A DNA stretch of 37,193 bases from Lachnospiraceae bacterium (GCA_014804245.1 JAAVAE010000037.1:1-37193), one strand, 5' to 3'; counted from the stretch's first letter, positions 25,251-32,830 are shown. Numbers and translations: made by a program. Notes: generated by a model not told the origin, from the letters alone.

Positions 25251-26663
25251 CTACTCTTCCTCTACCTTTATCAATTTCTTCCTGCTCCACTTGCCGGACA
25301 CATAGCGGATAAACGAAATCAGATAGTTAGATGCCCATCCCATGGGAACCGCAAACCACACTGCCTGTACACCAATAAGCGGCGCCAGCGTAAATGCTGC
25401 CGTCACGCGTATTCCCAAATTAATAAGATTTGCAAGTGTAAAGACCACTACATCTCCTGCGCCCCGGAGAACACCATCGGTGATTGCCTTAAGCCCTATA
25501 AACACAAAGAAGAATGCAATAAAAGATAAATATGCATTGCCTGTTTCAAAAGCTGCCTGCTCGCTTCCTGTCTCTAAGAAAGAACGTATAATGCTCTCAT
25601 GGAAGAGAGAAAGTATGGCGCAGATCAGAATTGCAAAGGCTGCCACCATCCGCACTGCTGCAAGATAGCCTTTTTTCACTCTTTCTGGCTTTCCTGCCCC
25701 TAAATTCTGTGCGGTAAAAGTAGAAACCGCATTTCCCGATGCAATCATTGGTACAATGCAAATGGATTCTATTCTCATTCCCGCTGTATATCCCGCTAAA
25801 ACGGAGGAGCCAAAGCCATTGACTACGGACTGTACCAGCAGCATACCGATGGATACAATCGACTGCTGCAACATGGAAGGAATTGCAACTTTAATCATAT
25901 TCCCAAGCATATGGACATCGTAAAGCTGCTGCCTGCGCTCTTTTTCTTCCCTGTCATCCTCCAGCGCTTCTACCTGCTCCTTTGTGTCTTCTGCCTTAGT
26001 TTCATAATGTTTGAGAGAACGCATTAAAAGATAGAAGGAAATAACTGCAGAAAGCCCTTGGGCAAACACGGTAGCTGCCGCTGCTCCTGCAATCCCAAAT
26101 CCCATTCCGCCAACCAGCAGAAGATCAAGCACAATATTGAGCAGTGAAGAAAATATCAATAAATACAAAGGTGTTTTGGAATTACCCAATGCATTAAAAA
26201 TCGAAGACAGGATGTTATACATAAACAGGAAGGGAAGTCCCACAAAATAAATGTTCAGATACAATATGGCATCTGACAGGATATTCTCCGGTGTGTTGAG
26301 CGCTGTCAGTATGCCTTTGCTGAAAATCAGTCCAATACTCCCCAACACAATACTCACTGCCAGAAAGGTGATGAGCGCTGTATACACGGAGGTCTTCATC
26401 TTTCTATGGAGACCCGCCCCCAGATATTGGGATGTAATCACAGAGGCTCCGATTCCGCCTCCAATGGCAATCATAATGAATACAGTGGTCAGTGAGTAGG
26501 ATGCTCCTACCGCTGCAAGCGCATCCTCCCCTACAAACTGCCCTACTATAATCGAATCCACTGTGGAATAAAACTGTTGAAAAAGATTTCCCAAAATCAT
26601 GGGAAGTGCAAAAAAGAATAAAGACTTACCGGGACTGTCGGTAAGCATACTGTATTTTTTCAT
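25251..26663 (-). CDS. MATE family multidrug/cation antiporter
   Basis: A 470-residue polytopic transporter with the two six-helix halves of MATE proteins. The start (SPGKSLFFFALPMILGNLFQQFYSTVDSII) and the repeat-like start of the second half (IPSMLQQSIVSIGMLLVQSVVNGFG) are typical of the MepA/DinF-like branch. An unusually long charged cytosolic linker (about 215-250, rich in Glu, Asp and Arg) joins the halves. It would export organic cations or drugs using a Na+ or H+ gradient; the substrate is not predictable. It starts 19 bases after the putative papain-fold gene, so the two are likely co-transcribed. Confidence 0.93.
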   Translation of the reverse strand: MKKYSMLTDSPGKSLFFFALPMILGNLFQQFYSTVDSIIVGQFVGEDALAAVGASYSLTTVFIMIAIGGGIGASVITSQYLGAGLHRKMKTSVYTALITFLAVSIVLGSIGLIFSKGILTALNTPENILSDAILYLNIYFVGLPFLFMYNILSSIFNALGNSKTPLYLLIFSSLLNIVLDLLLVGGMGFGIAGAAAATVFAQGLSAVISFYLLMRSLKHYETKAEDTKEQVEALEDDREEKERRQQLYDVHMLGNMIKVAIPSMLQQSIVSIGMLLVQSVVNGFGSSVLAGYTAGMRIESICIVPMIASGNAVSTFTAQNLGAGKPERVKKGYLAAVRMVAAFAILICAILSLFHESIIRSFLETGSEQAAFETGNAYLSFIAFFFVFIGLKAITDGVLRGAGDVVVFTLANLINLGIRVTAAFTLAPLIGVQAVWFAVPMGWASNYLISFIRYVSGKWSRKKLIKVEEE

Positions 26664-26682
26664 AACATTCTACCTGCCATTT

Positions 26683-27408
26683 TCATTTTATATATAAAAT
26701 ATTCCCTAATATTGTTCCCAGAAAATGGGTATGTATCAATTTAAGATACTCCTTCCAGTTTACATAATATTTTGCGCCCCAAGAGGAAATCCCAAGGTAA
26801 ATATCATCATTTTCATTCAAAACCTCTGTCACTACCACATAATGGGCAGAAACCGTACATTGCCTGCTATATACATCTTTCTCTTTTTTATAAAAAGTAA
26901 TGCCCTCTTCCTTATCCTTTTTGAAAATCATAAGGGGAATGCATAAAATAACCGGAATGCCGCGTTCCAGCATTTCCGTCATTCTGTCATAAATTTTCCT
27001 GCCGCTGAATCCCCATCTTGCACGCAGATTCCAGTTTTCTGACCTTGCCATACGATTGAATCTGCCCTGCAGACGAAAACCGCTCAGCCCATTCCCACCC
27101 TTTGCAGGCAGTCCTCCCAGAAATCTATACATGTAATTAAAGTAATCTTTGTACTCCTCCTCTGAAAGAACCCGATTGATATAGCGTTCACTTTCCTTGA
27201 AACGATATCGCCGGTTTTGCCCCGCCAGATAAAGGAGCATATCTCCAAACGCTACGATTCCGCATCCCATGCGCCTCTTACGTGCTTCTGCAGAATCCTC
27301 CGATTCGCCTGTAAAAAATCCCTGATCGCCGCCATAGGTAATTACACCGTTTTTACTCCGCTTTACTTTAATGTACTGCCCTGTCAGTCCCGCCATATGC
27401 CACCTCAT
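26683..27408 (-). CDS. Unrecognised protein, possible papain/C39-like fold
   Basis: A 241-residue protein without signal peptide or membrane helix. Two motifs suggest a papain-like cysteine peptidase fold: Cys49 in MGCGIVAFGDMLLYLAG, resembling the GCGPxA...YL pattern of C39-type proteins, and His189 in SAHYVVVTEV, followed by ISSWGAKYYVNW, where the third catalytic residue would lie. GIPVILCIPL is a typical core strand. The start is uncertain: ATG 27396 with GAGGTG close upstream is an alternative. It precedes the MATE gene by 19 bases. Enzymatic activity is an inference from motif shape only. Confidence 0.55.
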   Translation of the reverse strand: MRWHMAGLTGQYIKVKRSKNGVITYGGDQGFFTGESEDSAEARKRRMGCGIVAFGDMLLYLAGQNRRYRFKESERYINRVLSEEEYKDYFNYMYRFLGGLPAKGGNGLSGFRLQGRFNRMARSENWNLRARWGFSGRKIYDRMTEMLERGIPVILCIPLMIFKKDKEEGITFYKKEKDVYSRQCTVSAHYVVVTEVLNENDDIYLGISSWGAKYYVNWKEYLKLIHTHFLGTILGNILYIK

Positions 27409-27472
27409 TTTCCTGTCTTATACGGATATGTTTTCCATTATAACAGCTATCTGATAAAATTTCCAGTTACCG

Positions 27473-27502
27473 TTGACAAAGCAATTTATGCTGTGGTACA
27501 AT
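27473..27502 (+). promoter_or_regulatory. tRNA-Thr promoter
   Basis: Perfect -35 TTGACA (27473-27478), 18-bp spacer, -10 TACAAT (27497-27502), 32 bases before the tRNA. Confidence 0.8.
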
Positions 27503-27534
27503 ACAGTTCGGTGATGCGAAATAATGCATTGCAG

Positions 27535-27607
27535 GCTGCTGTGGCTCAGTCGGTAGAGCGTCGCATTGGTAGTGCGGAGGTCACGGGTCCGATTCCCGTC
27601 AGCAGCT
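27535..27607 (+). tRNA. tRNA-Thr (anticodon GGT)
   Basis: A 73-base cloverleaf: acceptor GCTGCTG / CAGCAGC, D stem GCTC / GAGC, anticodon stem TCGCA / TGCGG with loop TTGGTAG (anticodon GGT at 27568-27570, reading ACC/ACT), T stem ACGGG / CCCGT with loop TCCGATT. CCA is not encoded. The 3' end is the integration site of the adjacent element, and the inserted copy restores a full tRNA. Confidence 0.95.
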
Positions 27608-27609
27608 TT
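27587..27609 (+). other. Attachment site at tRNA end (attL)
   Basis: 23-bp segment of the T arm and acceptor end of tRNA-Thr, starting GTCCGATTCCCGTC. The identical 23 bases recur at 34681-34703. It marks the left end of the integrated element. Confidence 0.93.
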
Positions 27610-27620
27610 CGTTAAAGTTA

Positions 27621-27655
27621 CGGAAACCTTAATTTTACAGGGTTTCCGCTTTTTT
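27621..27655 (+). terminator. Terminator for tRNA-Thr supplied by the element
   Basis: CGGAAACC (27621-27628) pairs with GGTTTCCG (27641-27648), then a run of six T. It lies inside the element, 14 bases past the tRNA, and replaces the terminator displaced to the other end (34711-34763). Confidence 0.8.
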
Positions 27656-27670
27656 ATGTGTCTGCAATTC

Positions 27671-27689
27671 TTGAAGACAGTTGAAGACA
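27671..27689. repeat. Left pair of direct repeats TTGAAGACA (likely integrase arm sites)
   Basis: TTGAAGACA occurs at 27671-27679 and 27681-27689, a 10-bp period. A matching pair is near the right end (34615-34634). Paired short repeats inside both ends fit arm-type binding sites of lambda/Tn916-like integrases. Confidence 0.55.
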
Positions 27690-27703
27690 CTATATTTGCT
27701 TTG

Positions 27704-28915
27704 CTATAATGCCTTTGTTATAAGGTCAAAAGTCTCTTTTTCTGTCAGTGGATTGTAAATATATCCAAGAGTAGTGCTCAGGCTACTATGCCCTAACATT
27801 TCCCTGATGCAGTCCAACGGAACGCCACAGGCATTCAGGTTACTTGCATAAGTTTTACGCATCTTATGACTGGATTTTATACGCACTCCCTGATAATTTG
27901 CATACTTTCTCAAAATTGTTGCTATTCGAATTGCTGTAATCCGTTCCCCGGCTCTCATAAAAATATATTCGCCCTGTCTCTCTATTCTATTGAGAATACT
28001 CAGTGCTTTGGGAACCACCACAACAAATCTGTCTTTATTTGTTTTGGTATGCTCTACAACCTCATAACTATTATCTGTCTGGTCTCTGATTTCTTCACGG
28101 ACAATATGTATATGGTTATCGTCGCATAAATCTGACCACTTTAACGCTACTAATTCACCCACACGCAAGCCTAATAAAAAATTGACTTTAACAGCAAGAA
28201 AAGAAGCGTCCTGTGTTTCCTCATACTCACGATCGAGAAACTTGTTTATCTCTGCAAGTTCCTCCGAATTATAAGTCTCTGTTTTTCCGGTTTTTCTGAC
28301 AACCTGTTTAAATTTGACCAGAATCTGCACCTTATTCATAAGATTTTCTGTAAGATACTTTTTTCTCACAGCATACTCAAACATTCCGTTTAAGATTGTT
28401 TTTGCATTGCACCATTCTTTCCTTGTCAGATTAAATTCCTTGACTATACGGTTGCATTCCTGTTCCAGCAAAAGTTCATCAATCTTTTTGATTTTTTTAT
28501 CATGCAAGGCTGATATTTCAAAATATTTGCGGTAGTGCTGTTTATGCCGTTTTATGGTATTGGGGCTGTTTGTCACAGTAGCTTTATACTTCAACCATTC
28601 CTCATAAAGTCCATAGAAAGTTATTTTGTCAAGGTACGAATCAGAAAAATATATTGGAATTAATTTATCCAATAATTCCTCTTTGGTTTGTGCTCTGATA
28701 ATCTTTCGTTTTCCAGCTTCGTCCTTATAATATGTCTGCCAACGTCCTTTTTCAGTAGTCGGTGGAGTAATGGTATAAGGATGAATTTTTACTAATTTTT
28801 CTCTTTTTGTTAACATAAGCATATCAAGCACACTGTCTATATCTAATATACCGGAATTGACAGCATCTTTCAATATAGATAAGTTTGCATTGTCTGTTTT
28901 TTTATTCTCCTTCAT
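27704..28915 (-). CDS. int: Tyrosine integrase of the element (Tn916/lambda-like)
   Basis: A 403-residue integrase. The N-terminal part (about 40-85, RWQTYYKDEAGKRKIIRAQTKEELLDKL) resembles an arm-binding domain, then a core-binding domain (about 95-195) and the catalytic domain with Arg251 (LRVGEL), the HKMR box (His350, Arg353), His376 (LGHSS) and Tyr385 (GYIY). All catalytic residues are present. It lies next to attL, facing the tRNA, as expected for the element's own integrase. The start is uncertain: ATG 28936 is also in frame, but it falls in a hairpin loop without a ribosome site. No excisionase gene was recognised. Confidence 0.93.
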   Translation of the reverse strand: MKENKKTDNANLSILKDAVNSGILDIDSVLDMLMLTKREKLVKIHPYTITPPTTEKGRWQTYYKDEAGKRKIIRAQTKEELLDKLIPIYFSDSYLDKITFYGLYEEWLKYKATVTNSPNTIKRHKQHYRKYFEISALHDKKIKKIDELLLEQECNRIVKEFNLTRKEWCNAKTILNGMFEYAVRKKYLTENLMNKVQILVKFKQVVRKTGKTETYNSEELAEINKFLDREYEETQDASFLAVKVNFLLGLRVGELVALKWSDLCDDNHIHIVREEIRDQTDNSYEVVEHTKTNKDRFVVVVPKALSILNRIERQGEYIFMRAGERITAIRIATILRKYANYQGVRIKSSHKMRKTYASNLNACGVPLDCIREMLGHSSLSTTLGYIYNPLTEKETFDLITKAL

Positions 28916-28918
28916 ATC

Positions 28919-28944
28919 ACACCACTCACTTTTCATGGTGGTGT
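28919..28944 (-). other. Hairpin covering an alternative int start
   Basis: ACACCAC (28919-28925) and GTGGTGT (28938-28944) form a 7-bp stem whose loop holds the in-frame ATG at 28936. It could affect int translation or bind a regulator. Confidence 0.35.
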
Positions 28945-29112
28945 AAGGAATTGCGGTATCTTGGGATTTATTTTTGATAGATTTAAAAGTGTAGTTTTAA
29001 AAAGAATATGTTTAAGTAAATGATTGATTTCTTATAAGATTATTTTTTCATTGCGATATATGTTTTTATATTTTCTTTCTTTTTGTCGTTTAATTCCTTA
29101 CACCTGATTCAT

Positions 29113-30120
29113 TTAGTTTTCAGGGAACGGATTTTCAGAATCCAGTACCGGGTGAAAACCTTGTAAATAATCTTTTGTATCATATTCCTGATACTCACCG
29201 GGCGCTGTATATACCCGCACTCTTTTTATCCGTCTTAAAAATGCCTGATAAGTTTCTTTTTGCTCTATACGCACATTGTGATATTGATCTTCTAATTGCC
29301 AGTTGCTTACAATGTATACAAAATTGTAACAGGCCTGTCGGTTATTATATCGGGCTGGTAACTGCAACGGATATATATCAAGATAATTCAGCATATTTCC
29401 TATAGGCAAATCGCTCCGAAATTCTTCCAGCACCAGAACATCTTCTCCCGAATAGGTATCAAAAGGATGTTTATAATCTGTTACTCTGTACACGTTTTCA
29501 TCACCATGGGAATCCAGTATATCTCTTGACTTTCCAAATCCTGTCTTTCCATATACATAAGTTACTAATAAATTAATACGCCGTTCCGACTTATAACGGG
29601 CATACAGAATTTCAAGCCGAGCTTTGTCGATATGCTGTAGGTTCAGAATATTATCCGGGTTTATTTCCAAAATCTCCACATTGCTATACCCGTCCTTAAT
29701 CATCTGGTAGAGGTTTTCCAAGTCTGTACGTCTACCCTGTCCTGCCCTTGTGATTTTCCCTTCTTCCTCAAATGTTTCTTTGAGATTGGTATTTTCTTTT
29801 TCTGTATTTTCCCACTTTCCTTCTTTCCTGATATATGCCCGGTTTTCCTCTGCGGTTCCCTGTGCTTCTTCTATATGGGCTGTAGGGAATGCCTTTTTTA
29901 CGCTGGAAAAGTAGACCGGATTTTTAAAATGAATAAATATATGAGTATGAAGTATCTTGGCGGTTTCATCACACAAACACCAATATTGAATGTTATCCCA
30001 CTTTTTTAAAGTTTCCCTGATTGCTTCATGAGAGCAATTTTTATGCTTGTCCGGATTATTTATTGTCAGCTGGTATTTCCGGCTTCTCCGGTTATTGCTT
30101 TTAGCTTTACTTTCCTTCAT
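29113..30120 (-). CDS. rep: CRESS-type rolling-circle replication protein (HUH endonuclease + SF3 helicase)
   Basis: A 335-residue Rep. HUH motif I is YQLTINNP (16-23), motif II LHTHIFIHF (His58, His60), motif III AYIRKEG (Tyr96, Lys99), with Tyr96 as nicking residue. The helicase follows: Walker A GKTGFGKS (191-198), Walker B DVLVLEEF (227-234), a typical motif B' region, and motif C IVSNW (Asn273). This order and spacing match Reps of circo-/gemini-like CRESS-DNA viruses and the related bacterial plasmid Reps. It should nick the origin, unwind and rejoin. AGGAAGG precedes the ATG. The candidate origin stem-loop lies about 110 bases upstream on the same strand. It may also serve as relaxase. 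Confidence 0.9.
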   Translation of the reverse strand: MKESKAKSNNRRSRKYQLTINNPDKHKNCSHEAIRETLKKWDNIQYWCLCDETAKILHTHIFIHFKNPVYFSSVKKAFPTAHIEEAQGTAEENRAYIRKEGKWENTEKENTNLKETFEEEGKITRAGQGRRTDLENLYQMIKDGYSNVEILEINPDNILNLQHIDKARLEILYARYKSERRINLLVTYVYGKTGFGKSRDILDSHGDENVYRVTDYKHPFDTYSGEDVLVLEEFRSDLPIGNMLNYLDIYPLQLPARYNNRQACYNFVYIVSNWQLEDQYHNVRIEQKETYQAFLRRIKRVRVYTAPGEYQEYDTKDYLQGFHPVLDSENPFPEN

Positions 30121-30148
30121 GTTCCTTCCTTTCTGTATTTTGATACAA

Positions 30149-30175
30149 TTCCGACACAGTGCTGATATGTCGGAA
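30149..30175. other. Inverted repeat upstream of rep
   Basis: TTCCGACA (30149-30156) and TGTCGGAA (30168-30175) are a perfect 8-bp inverted repeat about 30 bases upstream of rep. It may be an operator or secondary replication structure. Confidence 0.45.
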
Positions 30176-30205
30176 ATCTGCGTATTTACTGCATTTATAG
30201 CTATT

Positions 30206-30219
30206 TGACACCTGACACC
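30206..30219 (-). repeat. Tandem iteron-like repeats GGTGTCA x2
   Basis: On the minus strand GGTGTCA occurs twice back to back (30219-30213 and 30212-30206), starting one base past the origin stem-loop. CRESS Reps bind short tandem repeats beside the nicking stem-loop, so these are probable Rep-recognition repeats. Confidence 0.6.
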
Positions 30220-30220
30220 G

Positions 30221-30246
30221 AAGTTGCGGTAATACTAGCGCAACCT
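30221..30246 (-). other. CRESS-like replication origin stem-loop with TAGTATTAC
   Basis: On the minus strand, AGGTTGCG (30246-30239) and CGCAACTT (30228-30221) form a stem of 8 pairs, one of them G-T, around the 10-base loop CTAGTATTAC. The loop holds TAGTATTAC (30237-30229), matching the NANTATTAC nonanucleotide nicked between T7 and A8 in circoviruses and related viruses. It sits upstream of the CRESS rep gene in the same orientation, beside tandem repeats. The combination makes it the likely nick site. Confidence 0.8.
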
Positions 30247-30250
30247 CCAG

Positions 30251-30286
30251 ATGCGGTGGCTTGTGGCTACGCCACCGCCACCGCAT
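30251..30286. other. Second long hairpin in the origin region
   Basis: ATGCGGTGGC (30251-30260) pairs with GCCACCGCAT (30277-30286), and inner GTGGC pairs with GCCAC around TAC. No T run follows on either strand. It may be a secondary origin, a transfer origin or an RNA end structure. Confidence 0.6.
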
Positions 30287-30309
30287 TTTCTTATTGCCTG
30301 GTTTTATTG

Positions 30310-31065
30310 TTATGACAGTGCCCTGACACATAACTCTCTCATTCGCTCCATATCCCTAACCATTGGAATTTTAATGAAGTGCAGTTCAGAACCTTGCAGT
30401 AACAAAATCCCTTCCCCTGTACGGAAATTCCGCTCACCAATCCTATCAATATATTCCGGTGGGATAAGCATTTCATAAATACTCCTGATAGGTGCGCCTA
30501 ATATCATGACAATACCATAGTTCAATCGGCTTCCAGAAGGGAAAACAGATGCGTCCGGACGTTGGCATGAACAGAAGAATCTAACGGACAGGGAACGCCC
30601 CAGCATCAGGATTTCAGATACTTTATTCATAACCGCTGTAGCCTTTTTCTTATCCTCATTCTGTAAAGATAATATGTTAGCAACATATTCATCCCAGATA
30701 AGCGTTACTGGTTTACGGCTTGTGTCCTCACCGGATTGCCGCTTTTGGAGTATCTCATATACACTGTCAAGTGCTTCCAGTGCCTTTTTATACGGGTAAT
30801 ACCGGGAGCAACCACGCAAATAGCTGAAACTGTCCTCCTGCTTATAGTCAGCAAAATAGCATATGCTATCAGGCACTTCCATAATCAGTTTGGCAAAAAT
30901 AATACTTTCACAGAAAGATTTGCCGCTCCCAGACATTCCGCAGACCAGAATATGGGAATTGTTTTTAGGGGAAATCTCAATCGTTATCGGCTCTTTTATC
31001 CCATATCCAAACCAACGATCAAAATCATAGCCTAAAGATAGTTTACTGTCACAATTCTTCATCAT
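30310..31065 (-). CDS. FtsK/TcpA-like DNA-translocating ATPase
   Basis: A 251-residue P-loop ATPase with Walker A GMSGSGKS (43-50), Walker B TLIWDEY (121-127, Asp125-Glu126) and the later GRSLSVRFFCSCQRP segment. This is the FtsK/HerA-like motor core seen in Tn916 Orf21-type coupling proteins, but it is short and lacks membrane helices. The gene just upstream, overlapping it by 17 bases, encodes a two-helix membrane protein, so the two may together replace one membrane-anchored coupling protein. GGGGGG lies 6 bases before the ATG. It probably moves element DNA to a helper transfer channel or aids segregation. Confidence 0.82.
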   Translation of the reverse strand: MMKNCDSKLSLGYDFDRWFGYGIKEPITIEISPKNNSHILVCGMSGSGKSFCESIIFAKLIMEVPDSICYFADYKQEDSFSYLRGCSRYYPYKKALEALDSVYEILQKRQSGEDTSRKPVTLIWDEYVANILSLQNEDKKKATAVMNKVSEILMLGRSLSVRFFCSCQRPDASVFPSGSRLNYGIVMILGAPIRSIYEMLIPPEYIDRIGERNFRTGEGILLLQGSELHFIKIPMVRDMERMRELCVRALS

Positions 31066-31618
31066 ACAAAACCCCCCTGTCCTTTGGATTTCTGCCCGGT
31101 GCGGTGTGCATAAGAATTAGCTTTCTGTTATTATTATTCTTTCCTCCATAATCCGGAGATCGAACAAAATGCACATTCATGCTGTCCGCTATTTCTTCCT
31201 GACATTCTATCCAGTATTTCAGCGGTATGTCGGAATAAAAAACCCTTGCAGTCACATCAGTTCCCTTTGATTTTTCACGGAAAATTAAAATCGGGCAACC
31301 GTTCCGCAGTTCGTTTTTCGTAAAGGCTTTCATCAGACAGCTTTCATCATGCCTTGCAGTAAGGATGCCAATTCCTCCCAGCCACCCCAGCATGAGTACA
31401 ATAAAGCACAAGATCAATAGAGCGGAAATGCAAAATTGAAGTGCCGAATACAATGACTCCGGTAATAGATGAAGGGAAAACAGCCTGTCTTTATTGCGCC
31501 ATGCTGTTATAAACAGGGCTATCAGGACTACCATAGGTATGCCAATATATGGGTGGGAAATAAGTTGTTTCAATCCCAGATACGGGCGTAAAAAATATTC
31601 TATCTGTCTTCTTTTCAT
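31049..31618 (-). CDS. Two-helix membrane protein paired with the FtsK-like ATPase
   Basis: A 189-residue protein with two membrane helices (about 24-42, PYIGIPMVVLIALFITAW; about 57-85, LQFCISALLILCFIVLMLGWLGGIGIL) and a cytosolic C-terminal domain of about 100 residues (RVFYSDIPLKYWIECQEEIADSM). The topology matches the N-terminal membrane part of TcpA/Orf21 coupling proteins, which here is separate from the motor. Its end overlaps the ATPase start by 17 bases. AGGAGG is 5 bases before the ATG. The function is inferred from layout, not sequence family. Confidence 0.7.
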   Translation of the reverse strand: MKRRQIEYFLRPYLGLKQLISHPYIGIPMVVLIALFITAWRNKDRLFSLHLLPESLYSALQFCISALLILCFIVLMLGWLGGIGILTARHDESCLMKAFTKNELRNGCPILIFREKSKGTDVTARVFYSDIPLKYWIECQEEIADSMNVHFVRSPDYGGKNNNNRKLILMHTAPGRNPKDRGVLYDEEL

Positions 31619-31636
31619 AACGACCTCCTTTTAACG

Positions 31637-31671
31637 GGCAGTACCACAAGGATATACCTTGTGATACTGCC
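31637..31671 (-). other. Intergenic RNA hairpin
   Basis: Minus strand: GGCAGTATCACAAGG and CCTTGTGGTACTGCC form a 15-pair stem around TATAT. One pair is T-G, acceptable only in the minus-strand RNA (A-C on the other strand). No T run follows, so it is more likely a processing or stability element than a terminator. Confidence 0.6.
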
Positions 31672-31678
31672 TGAAAAA

Positions 31679-32023
31679 TTATTTTGTGATAACGGTTATA
31701 TCCGCCGCTTCAATGCTTAACTGATTTCTGAATTCCCCATAAACAGAAGCAACCGCACCTTTGGGCCGTATTATGGATTTTTCGGGAATGTTAATTTCCT
31801 TACGCGTTTTTATAACGCCTTTTTCCCATACATTCGATACGGCAGTTTCACCCTCTGAAACATCATAGTCGGTCTTATCTTCAATGATGATAAAGCCAAC
31901 TTTTGTTCCCAAAACTTTCTTACTTTCGTAATCCAGCCATGGCTTGCATTCCGTTACCATGAAGGTTTTCCCTTTTGCGAATGCTTCCCAATCGAAGCTT
32001 AAAAATTTGTTTAATTTTTTCAT
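31679..32023 (-). CDS. Unrecognised small element protein
   Basis: A 114-residue soluble protein, mostly predicted beta strands (FMVTECKPWLDYESKKVLGTKVGFIIIEDKTDYDV). No motif or signal is recognised. Its position as first gene of the leftward cluster, ahead of the membrane protein and motor, resembles small accessory genes at the start of Tn916-like transfer modules, but I could not match the sequence. AAGAGG precedes the ATG. A long leader with a palindrome and a nine-codon reading frame lies upstream. Confidence 0.6.
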   Translation of the reverse strand: MKKLNKFLSFDWEAFAKGKTFMVTECKPWLDYESKKVLGTKVGFIIIEDKTDYDVSEGETAVSNVWEKGVIKTRKEINIPEKSIIRPKGAVASVYGEFRNQLSIEAADITVITK

Positions 32024-32091
32024 TTTGACCTCTTTTCTCTTATCTAAAGCACAATAATTTTTTTAACGGGTAACTTATCTCTGTAATAACT

Positions 32092-32121
32092 TCACCCTGA
32101 ATATTGATACAGGGATAACAT
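32092..32121 (-). CDS. Possible nine-residue leader peptide
   Basis: Minus strand: AAGGAGG, six bases, ATG, then MLSLYQYSG and TGA. The ribosome site is near-perfect and better than that of the following gene. It lies in the leader of the element's first leftward gene and may couple translation to transcription, as in leader peptides of other conjugative elements. Nothing else in 32024-32371 looks coding. Confidence 0.4.
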   Translation of the reverse strand: MLSLYQYSG

Positions 32122-32144
32122 TTTGGGCCTCCTTCCACTTTATT

Positions 32145-32158
32145 TAAGTTGCAACTTA
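32145..32158. promoter_or_regulatory. Perfect palindrome TAAGTTGCAACTTA (candidate operator)
   Basis: 14-bp perfect palindrome about 120 bases upstream of the element's first leftward gene, near a weak promoter-like TACAAT on the minus strand. A dimeric regulator such as the element's HTH protein could bind it. Confidence 0.45.
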
Positions 32159-32371
32159 TATCTGTATTGTAGCAGTGCAAAATTTTCATAACTTAATTAA
32201 CAAGTGAGAACAAAAATTGCATAAAAACAATAGATTCCTACAGTATTAAAAAATTGAACCTCTCAAAAGTATGTTATTTTCAACCTTTATGGAAACATAC
32301 TTCTTACTTACCATGTATGAAATTTGATAGAAAAAAAGTGTATGTCTATATTAAACACACACCTTTAAAAC

Positions 32372-32830
32372 TTATCCTTTTTTTCTGGGGTGATACCCCA
32401 GCAAATCTTTTTCTTCAATCCCCAAGCCTTTTAATATTTCGTTACATTCATCAATATCTTTTCCCCGGCATCTTGTCAAAAGAAAAGAGTACGCATAGTC
32501 CCTCTGACTGTAACGATTAAAATCTAAACCCAAACTGTGTAACAATGCCTGTGCCATCATCAAATCCAAATTATATCCGACACAGACTGAAATTAATGTA
32601 CATCTGTTCGGTATATCCTTTTCATTCACCTGTTTGCGCAAACGGTGAATCATTCCTACCCCAAGCCCTGTTTTTATCATGAATTCTTTTTCTGATTCTC
32701 CTTTAAGAATTTCTCCTATTAAATCCCGAAAGGATTGATTATACTTAGCATAAACTTTAAAATTGTTCTCAAATTCCTTTTTAATTTCTTTCCATTCATC
32801 AAAACTATATCCGGCGATCTCCTGTTTCAT
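32372..32830 (-). CDS. HTH-type regulator of the element
   Basis: A 152-residue soluble, helical protein. Residues about 30-75 (LIGEILKGESEKEFMIKTGL, then GVGMIHRLRKQ) look like an XRE-like helix-turn-helix. The C-terminal half (LMMAQALLHSLGLDFNRYSQ, then RDYAYSFLLTRCRGKDIDEC) is well formed, but its role is unknown. ATG 32830 has AGGAGG 10 bases upstream; the in-frame ATG at 32863 precedes that site and is rejected. It may control the leftward replication and transfer genes. The 32831-33187 gap holds a terminator and TGTACA sites. Confidence 0.65.
   Translation of the reverse strand: MKQEIAGYSFDEWKEIKKEFENNFKVYAKYNQSFRDLIGEILKGESEKEFMIKTGLGVGMIHRLRKQVNEKDIPNRCTLISVCVGYNLDLMMAQALLHSLGLDFNRYSQRDYAYSFLLTRCRGKDIDECNEILKGLGIEEKDLLGYHPRKKG

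Noticed and set aside
27217-27615. 132-codon frame across the tRNA
   Set aside because: Runs through the tRNA gene and antisense to the papain-fold candidate.
30107-30331. 74-codon frame covering the origin region
   Set aside because: Spans the stem-loop, iteron-like repeats and hairpin, and overlaps both rep and the ATPase gene; composition is not protein-like.
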